From assembly GCF_003971065.1 (NCBI RefSeq), contig NZ_RYDV01000003.1, forward strand, positions 419,634 to 483,633: DNA of 64,000 nucleotides. Direction: 5' to 3'. A model generated the notes under the pieces. The model was not told the origin of the DNA and searched no databases. It saw only the letters and a program-made list of their open reading frames with translations. Position numbers and translations under genes: made by a program. Shown piece after piece: positions 1 through 6,775 of this stretch. Source of the stretch: Candidimonas sp. SYP-B2681. Its GTDB lineage: Bacteria > Pseudomonadota > Gammaproteobacteria > Burkholderiales > Burkholderiaceae_B. The first letter of the stretch is position 1, and each line of letters opens with the position of its first letter.

Positions 1-1996
1 TATCATGGCCTTCCCATACGGCGCCCACGAGCCGGTCGCGCGTATCGGATGGCTCCAGCAATATATTGGCGCAAAGGGCGGTGGCATTGTCCGAGGGGGG
101 CGTGGCCCGCAAACCAGGCGGCAGGACTAATGCCCTTAGCACCCAACCCGCCACGCGCAGCGGAAGGTTAAGCAATACATCATCCAGACGCTGCTCGATC
201 GTGGCAAAGCTTTGCTCAGCGCAATATCTGACCAAGGGCAAGTCGGACTCATGCTGACCTTCGTCTTGCCAACGCCGCAACACCGCGGTCAGCAAGTACA
301 GTTCGGCCAGGACATCGCCCAAGCGGCCGGAAAGCATCTCTTTGCGTTTTAGCGATCCACCGAGGGTTAGCAGTGCTACTTCTGAAACCAGAGCGAATGC
401 GGCAGCGTAACGATTCAGACTGCGGTAATACGGCGCCACAGCACCTACGCCTTTTGGAGCCATCGCAAAACGGCCGGCTGTCCACGCCATACCCGTAGCC
501 CTTAAGGCGTTCTTGACGCTGTGTGCCAAGTGCTTCCAAATGACGGCGTCAAACGCGTCTTCACCTGCCGTTTGATCGCTATTGCCCAAGGCGACCACTT
601 CCTTCATGAGGAAAGGATGGGCCCGGATAGCGCCCTGACCGAATACGATAAGGCTGCGGGTCAGAATGTTGGCGCCTTCGACTGTGATGGCCACAGGCAG
701 GGCACGATACAGATTTCCCAGATAATTATTGGGGCCGTCGATGACGGCCTTGCCGGCATGGATATCCATGGCGTCGTTTATTGATTGACGCATACGTTCG
801 GTGGCATGCAGTTTCATGATGGCCGATACGACGGATGGCTTGTATCCCAGCTGCAAACCAGCGCACGTGAAACGGCGCGCGGCTTCAACCAGATAGGCGT
901 TTCCGGCCAGGCGGCCCAGTTTTTCCTGTACGCCTTCGAATTTGCCGATGGGGAGCCCAAACTGCGTGCGAATCCGCGCATACGCACCCGAGGTATGGGC
1001 GCTGAATACACAGGCAGCCGCTGACAACGAGGGTAATGAGATGCCGCGACCGGCAGCCAATGCGCTCATTAGCATGGGCCATCCCTGCCCCGCTTTTTCC
1101 AGGCCTCCTATCAGGGCATCAAGCGGCACGAATACATCGTTGCCTTCGATCGGGCCATTCTGGAAAGCCTGCAAGGCGGGCAGGTGTCGACGGCCTGCGG
1201 TGACTCCGGGCAGATTGGTGGGAACCAGCGCCACCGAAATACCGAGTTCCTGCTTGCCGCCGATAAGGCCCTCGGGATCGAACAGCTTGAATGCAAGGCC
1301 AAGCACTGTCGCAACAGGGCTGAGCGTTATGTAGCGCTTGCGCCAATTAAGAAGTATGCCCAACGTACTAATGCCGTTAACGTCGCGACGGCATATGACG
1401 CCTGTATCGGTCATGGCCGCCGCGTCAGAGCCGGCCTCCGGACTGGTGAGGGCAAAACAGGGTATTTCCTGGCCACGCGCGAGACGCGGCAGCCAATACT
1501 GGCGCTGCTCGTCTGTGCCGAACTGCATGAGAAGTTCGCCAGGACCGAGCGAGTTCGGAACCATGACGGTCACGGCGGCCGCAAGCGACCGTACTGAAAT
1601 CTGGCGGACGACCTCCGAATGGGCATAAGGCGAGAAGCCAAGGCCACCGTATTCTTTGGGGATGATCATGCCGAAGAAGCCATGCACCTTAAGAAAGTTC
1701 CAGACTTCGGCGGACAAGTCGCCGTGCTGCCAGGTGATATCCCAGTCGTTGAGCATCCGGCACACTTGTGCAACAGGCCCGTCCATGAAAAGGCGTTCAT
1801 CGGGAGTAAGAGCTACTGGCTTAACATTCACCAGAGTACGCCAGTCGGGCGCGCCAGAAAAAAGCTGAGCGTCCCACCATACGTCGCCCGCCTCAATGGC
1901 CTGCTGTTCAGTGGGCGAAAGGCGCGGCATTGCTTCACGCGCCATACGATATAAAGGCTCAGTCATCCACTGACGGCGCCAGGCTCTCCAGTTCAT
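1..1996 (-). CDS. fadE: FadE-type acyl-CoA dehydrogenase, 3' end cut by window
   Basis: About 665 codons are open on the minus strand from ATG at 1996 to the window edge. The enzyme catalyses the first, FAD-dependent oxidation step of fatty acid beta-oxidation. The protein shows family blocks typical of E. coli FadE: NWRAWRRQWMTEPLYRMA at the very start, WWDAQLFSG, KEYGGLGFS, PNSLGPGELL, ALTSPEAGSDA and, later, VEGANILTRS, followed by the extended C-terminal DUF1974-type region. E. coli FadE (814 aa) has a hydrophobic N-terminal region before the NWxxW block; here an in-frame TAG lies 24 bases before the ATG, so this form starts directly at the conserved block and lacks that anchor. The ribosome site (AGAGATCG) is weak. 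A strong AGGAG further upstream serves a tiny leader ORF instead. It is divergent from the small gene at 2167. Confidence 0.93.
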   Translation of the reverse strand, partial: MNWRAWRRQWMTEPLYRMAREAMPRLSPTEQQAIEAGDVWWDAQLFSGAPDWRTLVNVKPVALTPDERLFMDGPVAQVCRMLNDWDITWQHGDLSAEVWNFLKVHGFFGMIIPKEYGGLGFSPYAHSEVVRQISVRSLAAAVTVMVPNSLGPGELLMQFGTDEQRQYWLPRLARGQEIPCFALTSPEAGSDAAAMTDTGVICRRDVNGISTLGILLNWRKRYITLSPVATVLGLAFKLFDPEGLIGGKQELGISVALVPTNLPGVTAGRRHLPALQAFQNGPIEGNDVFVPLDALIGGLEKAGQGWPMLMSALAAGRGISLPSLSAAACVFSAHTSGAYARIRTQFGLPIGKFEGVQEKLGRLAGNAYLVEAARRFTCAGLQLGYKPSVVSAIMKLHATERMRQSINDAMDIHAGKAVIDGPNNYLGNLYRALPVAITVEGANILTRSLIVFGQGAIRAHPFLMKEVVALGNSDQTAGEDAFDAVIWKHLAHSVKNALRATGMAWTAGRFAMAPKGVGAVAPYYRSLNRYAAAFALVSEVALLTLGGSLKRKEMLSGRLGDVLAELYLLTAVLRRWQDEGQHESDLPLVRYCAEQSFATIEQRLDDVLLNLPLRVAGWVLRALVLPPGLRATPPSDNATALCANILLEPSDTRDRLVGAVWEGHD

Positions 1997-2007
1997 TTCG
2001 ATCTCTT

Positions 2008-2034
2008 TCAGTACGGGCTAAGGGTGAGCATCAT
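2008..2034 (-). other. possible leader ORF (8 codons) before fadE
   Basis: An AGGAGA at 2037-2042 sits just before two consecutive ATGs (2034 and 2031) that open MMLTLSPY followed by TGA. The stop lies 11 bases before the fadE ATG and the frame differs. The spacing suits translation of this mini-ORF better than of fadE, so it could couple or attenuate fadE translation. It may equally be chance; there is no evidence of conservation here. Confidence 0.3.
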
Positions 2035-2166
2035 TATCTCCTGAAAGTGCTCAATAGCATCGCAGCAAAGCGGTCCACGTGGTCAGTATGTGTTGTTTTT
2101 GAACGATGCCAAGCGAATGACACGCGCGGGATAGATCGCGGTAACATTGCTTTTGCGAAACGACCA

Positions 2167-2595
2167 ATGATCAGTAGTGTGCCCTTTATGTTGCCACCGA
2201 ACTCCGTACCGATCCGCGAGGCCTGTCCGCCCGGTGCCTGCACCTGCCATCGGGAAGAACTGCTGAACAATCCGGCCAGCGATGCCCGCATACTGTTGCT
2301 GACCAAGCAAGAAGAGAAAAAGCTTATTGCGCGCATCGAAAGCATATCAAGCTATGCTGAGTTGAAACGAATTGAAGAGCGCCTGGAATCACAGCTAGGC
2401 ATCATTCTTGAAATTATCCCAAGCGCTCGCGGGGTCCGAACCGTACGCGGCTTCGGCATCCAGCTTGTCAGCGGCCCAGGGTTGTGCCGTAAAACTCGGC
2501 AATCCATTCCGGCCGCTGTACGCCGATGCCTCGACAGTCATCCCGACATTGTCTATGCCATTTTGAATGCCCACGACCTGCTTGGCGCGGGTTAA
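2167..2595 (+). CDS. conserved-looking hypothetical protein with CxxxxCxCH motif
   Basis: The gene encodes 142 aa if started at ATG 2167; an in-frame ATG at 2188 is an alternative, and neither has a strong ribosome site. I do not recognise a named family. The N-terminal part has a cysteine/histidine cluster CPPGACTCHREELL, then a highly charged segment (TKQEEKKLIARIESI and KRIEERLESQLG) likely to form a long helix. The C-terminal part contains PGLCRKTRQSIPAAVRRCLDS and ends YAILNAHDLLGAG. The four cysteines plus histidine could bind a metal or form disulphides; this is inference. There is no signal peptide or membrane segment. The open frame continues upstream to 1930, but that part overlaps fadE and looks non-coding. 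Its stop overlaps the end of the convergent PNPOx-fold gene by four bases. Confidence 0.65.
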   Translation: MISSVPFMLPPNSVPIREACPPGACTCHREELLNNPASDARILLLTKQEEKKLIARIESISSYAELKRIEERLESQLGIILEIIPSARGVRTVRGFGIQLVSGPGLCRKTRQSIPAAVRRCLDSHPDIVYAILNAHDLLGAG

Positions 2596-3092
2596 GACGG
2601 GCCGCAGTCCATAAGGCTCATAACCCGCTGGATTTCCTGCGCATCGACGTCGCGTGCAGCGCCGAATCCAGCGATCTGGCGGCCGTTGTTCACTTTTATG
2701 GCGGCGAACCGGAAATCCCCGAAGCCAGTCATGGGCTCGGCCTCGGGAAATCGATCGAGGTAGGCAGCCCGGCACATTCGCCAGTCATCGCTGCCAGGGT
2801 CCAGCAAGATAGCTGCCCCGTTCAGGGTGACTCGCGGCAGGTCGTGAACCGCCACACCAGGCGCTTCAGGCTGCATTATCAGAAGCGACACCTGGGACCG
2901 TTTTTGCATATGGCGAGTATGAGCCGCGAGGCCACTTACATGAATCACAAGATAACCGGCCGTGGGTTGCACAGCGAACGGCACCATAGAGACAAACGGT
3001 GCGCTGCTGTCGCTTACCGTTCCCAGCGCCGCTATACGGCAGGAACATAACAAGATCCGCAGTTCGCGGCTCAGACGGGCTTCACGAGTCAT
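2592..3092 (-). CDS. pyridoxamine 5'-phosphate oxidase-fold (HugZ-like) protein
   Basis: The 166-aa protein resembles the FMN-binding split-barrel proteins of the PNPOx/HugZ group. An N-terminal helix (EARLSRELRILL) leads into a beta strand stretch RIAALGTVSDSSAPFVSMVPFAV, as in heme-utilisation and general stress split-barrel proteins. A central VSLLIMQPE strand and the C-terminal FRFAAIKVNNGRQIAGFGAARDV region, resembling the HugZ-type ending, follow. Members bind flavin or heme; the substrate cannot be told from sequence. The ATG at 3092 overlaps the TGA of the upstream DUF1810 gene (ATGA), so the two are probably translated together. Confidence 0.8.
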   Translation of the reverse strand: MTREARLSRELRILLCSCRIAALGTVSDSSAPFVSMVPFAVQPTAGYLVIHVSGLAAHTRHMQKRSQVSLLIMQPEAPGVAVHDLPRVTLNGAAILLDPGSDDWRMCRAAYLDRFPEAEPMTGFGDFRFAAIKVNNGRQIAGFGAARDVDAQEIQRVMSLMDCGPS

Positions 3093-3538
3093 GAACGGTG
3101 ATCGGGAATTGCTTGATTCACCAGGATTTTTAGCGTAGCAGCGTCGATCTGCCCGTGAAAATACTTCTGGATCACACTAGAGAAAATTTGCGTGTTTGGC
3201 GATGCCTTGGAAAACAGGGTCATTGAAGAGTGAAACTTGAGATTATCAGGCAATCCGAAAATCTGCTCGATGCTACGTCCATTGACCGCCTGCACAAGCT
3301 CGGTACATTCAACGAGTCTCGCGCCCAATATGGGATGCTGCAAATAGGCAACGGCTTCCTCCAGCGACCTGAGCGCGTATTTCTGCGCCATCGCACTATG
3401 GCCGAGGCCCGCAATTTGAGGAAAAACGAACCACATCCAGTGGCTGCGCTTCTGGCCTTGCTGGAGCTCCGCGCAAATTTGCTGGTAAACGGGAGCCTGG
3501 GCGTGGATAAAGCGTTCCAGATCGTAGGGGTCTTCCAT
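3089..3538 (-). CDS. DUF1810 family protein
   Basis: The 149-aa protein matches the DUF1810 family in size and signature: it opens DPYDLERFIHAQAPVYQQI, contains the hallmark SHWMWFVFPQIAGLG, then YALRSLEEAVAYLQHPILGARL and the D-x-KFHSSMTLF block. Family members are small, soluble, alpha-helical proteins with no established activity. AAGGAG lies seven bases before the ATG at 3538. It forms a two-gene unit with the downstream PNPOx-fold gene through a four-base overlap. It is divergent from the exonuclease-ligase pair. Confidence 0.88.
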   Translation of the reverse strand: MEDPYDLERFIHAQAPVYQQICAELQQGQKRSHWMWFVFPQIAGLGHSAMAQKYALRSLEEAVAYLQHPILGARLVECTELVQAVNGRSIEQIFGLPDNLKFHSSMTLFSKASPNTQIFSSVIQKYFHGQIDAATLKILVNQAIPDHRS

Positions 3539-3649
3539 TGGGAGTCTCCTTGCCAGAATAATGTTGGATCTTGACGTTCATTCGCTGATTCTAGCTCCGT
3601 TGTGGCGATTATCCTTACACTATCGAAATCCAGCCAACAAGGCCTCGCC

Positions 3650-4639
3650 GTGGAAGACATCGTCCAATTGCGTCCTGAAGGTTTGTATTGCGCCGCCGGC
3701 GATTTCTATATCGATCCTTGGCGCCCAGTAGCATGTGCCGTTATCACGCATGGGCACGGCGACCACGCTCGCGTCGGTATGGGCCAGTACCATACCTCAA
3801 GCCCAGGTCTGCCCATCCTCCAGTGGCGGTTACAGGAACAGATATTCCACCCTCATTCCTACGGAGAACCGTTCACGCTGGGCGATGCAAAAATATCGCT
3901 TCACCCCGCGGGCCATGTCCTTGGGTCAGCGCAGGTTCGCATTGAAGTCCATAACGCCACATGGGTGATTTCGGGCGACTATAAGCGTCAGGCCGACCCA
4001 ACCTGCGATCCTTTCGAAGTCGTACCTTGCGATACGTTCATTACCGAGTCCACGTTTGGGTTGCCGGTATATCGTTGGCCAGATACGAGCGAAGTGGCGC
4101 GGGAAATCGTCCAATGGCGCGATCAATGCGCGGCGCGCGGCGAGACGGCCATACTATATTGCTATGCGCTCGGCAAAGCGCAACGGGTGCTCGCCGAACT
4201 AATGGCACACACGGATAAGCCAGTGCTGCTGCACGGGGCCATCGCGGCGGGTGTCGACATCTACCGCCGCGCCGGTATTGCCATGATCGAGACTCAGTTG
4301 ATCAATGAAATGTCCTCAAAAACCGGCTACGAGGGTGAGCTTGCATTGGCGCCGCCCTCGGCCGCAGGCAGTGCGTGGCTGCGACGCTTTCGTAATCCGC
4401 GACATGGATTTGCCTCGGGGTGGATGCGAGTTCGGGGCAACCGGCGGCGGCGCAACATGGACCGCGGATTCGTTATCTCTGACCATGCTGACTGGCCGGA
4501 CCTGATGCGCACCATACGCGACACGGGTGCCCGCCGCGTCATCGTGACGCACGGCGACACCGATGTGCTCGTGCGCGCATTGAACGATGACGGCATTTTC
4601 GCTGAGGCACTCACCACCCAATTCGCCGAGGACGACTGA
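3650..4639 (+). CDS. ligase-associated DNA exonuclease (metallo-beta-lactamase fold)
   Basis: The protein is predicted to be a nuclease of the metallo-beta-lactamase/beta-CASP type found next to ATP-dependent DNA ligases in bacteria and implicated in DNA damage response. From the GTG at 3650 it is 329 aa, starting EDIVQLRPEGLYCAAGDFYIDPWRPV as relatives do; a second GTG at 3602 would add 16 residues. The metal-binding motif HGHGDH is at residues 34-39. Further hallmarks are HPAGHVLGSAQ, the strand VISGDYKRQ and the late FVISDHADWPDL and VTHGD blocks. The DNA ligase gene begins eight bases after its stop, so the two are cotranscribed. In many genomes this cluster also contains a ligase-associated DEXH helicase, which is not seen here. 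Confidence 0.92.
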   Translation: MEDIVQLRPEGLYCAAGDFYIDPWRPVACAVITHGHGDHARVGMGQYHTSSPGLPILQWRLQEQIFHPHSYGEPFTLGDAKISLHPAGHVLGSAQVRIEVHNATWVISGDYKRQADPTCDPFEVVPCDTFITESTFGLPVYRWPDTSEVAREIVQWRDQCAARGETAILYCYALGKAQRVLAELMAHTDKPVLLHGAIAAGVDIYRRAGIAMIETQLINEMSSKTGYEGELALAPPSAAGSAWLRRFRNPRHGFASGWMRVRGNRRRRNMDRGFVISDHADWPDLMRTIRDTGARRVIVTHGDTDVLVRALNDDGIFAEALTTQFAEDD

Positions 4640-4646
4640 TAACGAT

Positions 4647-6269
4647 ATGAAACGCTTCGCGCTTTTGTACCAGGAACTGGATCGCAGCACCGCGACACTG
4701 GACAAGCGGGCCGCGTTGATTGGGTACTTTCGCGACGCACCGCCTCGTGACGCCGCCTGGGCCCTATACCTGCTGTCCGGGGGGAAAATCACCTCTGCAA
4801 AACGAAAAATCGCCACAACGTCTGAGCTTCGCGAATGGATTGCCGCTACGACCGGCATGACGGACTGGTTGGTGCAGGAAAGCTATTATCACGTCGGAGA
4901 CCTGGCCGAAACATTGGCGCTGTTGATGCCCGATCCCGCCGCACCCATGGCGGATATCCCGCTTGCCGACTGGATAGAAAATCGCCTCCTTCCTGTGGCA
5001 AACGCAGCACCTTCCGTCCGGCGTGAAACCATTGTCCAGGCCTGGACGGGCCTACCGCTGGAGCAGCGACTACTGTTCAACAAGATGCTGACGGGATCAT
5101 TGCGCGTAGGAGTATCCAAACGACTTGTTCAGCAGGCCCTTGCTGAGCTTTCAGGGGTCGACATTGCACGTATCGCCCAGCGCATGATGGGTGAATGGCT
5201 ACCTTCCCCCACCTTCCTACGCAACTTACTTTCTTCCGAAAGCCTCGTTACAGACAGCCAGCAACCTTATCCTTTCTTTCTGGCTTCGCCGCTTGAGGGC
5301 CATCCAGCCACGCTGGGCAACACCTCTGGATGGTTAATCGAATGGAAATGGGACGGAATCCGACTCCAGATATTGAAACGGCGAACGAGCATTGTGCTTT
5401 GGTCGCGTGGCGAAGAACGCCTTGACGGAAGATTTCCAGAAATCGAAGCCGCCGCCGCCCGACTGCCACAAGACTGCGTGCTCGATGCGGAGCTGCTTGC
5501 ATGGAGTCATGGCGAAGAAAATCCCCTGCCGTTCGCCGCCCTACAGACCCGCATTCAAAGGCTCAAGCCCGGCCCAAAGATACTCGAAGCCGCTCCGGCA
5601 AGAGCGATGGCCTACGATGTGCTGGAACTCAATGGTGAGGACCTGCGGCTCCGCCCTCAAATTGAGCGTCGCCGCCTGCTGGAAGAGTTGCTGGCAGCGG
5701 GCCCGCCTGACTCGCCAATACGGCTATCGCCCTGCGTGACCGTGGCCGATTGGGACGAAGCAGCCCGGCTTCGAGCCGGCGTGCGTGAGCAAGGAGTGGA
5801 AGGCCTGATGCTCAAGCGCCTAACGGCGCCGTACCAAGCGGGCCGTAGGCGTGGTGACTGGTGGAAATGGAAAATCGACCCGCTGACAATCGATGCCGTG
5901 CTGTTATACGCTCAACCCGGCCACGGTCGACGCAGCACCCTATATACCGACTATACCTTTGGCCTGTGGGACGGCGACTCGCTTACGCCCGTTGCAAAAG
6001 CGTATTCCGGTTTGAACGACCAGGAAATACTGGAACTGGATCGCTGGATTCGGGCCCACACAGTGGAACGCTTCGGACCGGTTCGCGCCGTCGAATGGCA
6101 ACACGTGTTCGAACTCGCCTTTGAAGCCGTCAATTTATCAAATAGGCACAAATCCGGGGTCGCTCTACGTTTCCCGCGCATACTGAGGTGGCGGCATGAC
6201 AAACCGGCCGCCGAGGCGGATCGGCTCGAATCACTAAAGGCTTTGGCCGGCCGGCCTCTCGCACCATGA
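4647..6269 (+). CDS. ATP-dependent DNA ligase
   Basis: The 540-aa enzyme seals nicks in double-stranded DNA using ATP. The adenylation lysine is in the KxDG motif EWKWDGIR at K234; LDAELL, MAYDVLELNGEDLR, VEGLMLKR and the KWKIDPLTIDAVL stretch correspond to later nucleotidyltransferase motifs and the OB-fold domain follows. The N-terminal 210 residues match the DNA-binding domain of the LigI-like bacterial ligases (GLPLEQRLLFNKMLTGSLRVGVSKRLV). ATG 4647 fits family N-termini (MKRFALLYQELD) better than upstream starts inside the exonuclease gene. It is distinct from the essential NAD-dependent LigA and likely serves repair together with the upstream nuclease. Confidence 0.95.
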   Translation: MKRFALLYQELDRSTATLDKRAALIGYFRDAPPRDAAWALYLLSGGKITSAKRKIATTSELREWIAATTGMTDWLVQESYYHVGDLAETLALLMPDPAAPMADIPLADWIENRLLPVANAAPSVRRETIVQAWTGLPLEQRLLFNKMLTGSLRVGVSKRLVQQALAELSGVDIARIAQRMMGEWLPSPTFLRNLLSSESLVTDSQQPYPFFLASPLEGHPATLGNTSGWLIEWKWDGIRLQILKRRTSIVLWSRGEERLDGRFPEIEAAAARLPQDCVLDAELLAWSHGEENPLPFAALQTRIQRLKPGPKILEAAPARAMAYDVLELNGEDLRLRPQIERRRLLEELLAAGPPDSPIRLSPCVTVADWDEAARLRAGVREQGVEGLMLKRLTAPYQAGRRRGDWWKWKIDPLTIDAVLLYAQPGHGRRSTLYTDYTFGLWDGDSLTPVAKAYSGLNDQEILELDRWIRAHTVERFGPVRAVEWQHVFELAFEAVNLSNRHKSGVALRFPRILRWRHDKPAAEADRLESLKALAGRPLAP

Positions 6270-6300
6270 AGCCACGTTTTACTTCAGCAAATATCGAAAA

Positions 6301-6690
6301 ATGATTTATAGAATTTTCGCCGATCTGGTTCTGCTACTACATGCCGCATTCGTGCTCTTCGTTATTTTCGGCGGCCTTCTGGCATTATGGAAACGATGGC
6401 TTGCATGGCTGCACGTGCCCGCGCTTATGTGGGGAGCAGTCGTTGTTGGTATGGGCTGGATATGCCCATTGACGCCGCTTGAAAACAGATTCCGCAGCCT
6501 GGCAGGCGGAGAAAACTATCAAAACAGCTTTCTTGAGCAATACTTGCTCGTGGCCATATATCCCCAAGGCCTTACCCGTGAAATCCAAATACTGATGTCC
6601 CTGTTGCTTATCGTGGGCAACTTGATTGTTTATGCGATCTGGTGCCGCCGTGGTGAAACGAGTAAATCGCAAACCAGGGAATTTCGATAG
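6301..6690 (+). CDS. DUF2784 family inner membrane protein
   Basis: The 129-aa protein has the features of DUF2784: an N-terminal membrane segment (residues about 5-27, LVLLLHAAFVLFVIFGGLLAL), a second around VPALMWGAVVVGMGWICPLTPLE, the conserved CPLTPLEN motif, and a third segment near the C-terminus (MSLLLIVGNLIVYAIW). The function of the family is unknown. It starts 31 bases after the ligase stop on the same strand and may be part of that transcript, though no functional link is apparent. Confidence 0.85.
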   Translation: MIYRIFADLVLLLHAAFVLFVIFGGLLALWKRWLAWLHVPALMWGAVVVGMGWICPLTPLENRFRSLAGGENYQNSFLEQYLLVAIYPQGLTREIQILMSLLLIVGNLIVYAIWCRRGETSKSQTREFR

Positions 6691-6775
6691 ATCTACCGCA
6701 AGGCTCTCTACGGTTGTAGACCGCGGCACGGAGAACCTGGCCACAGGGTAAGATTTATACCCTGGAGATCAATTA

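Noticed and set aside
1930..2166. Upstream extension of the small gene at 2167 to an ATG at 1930
   Set aside because: It would overlap the fadE start and leader; the added residues look like translated non-coding sequence.
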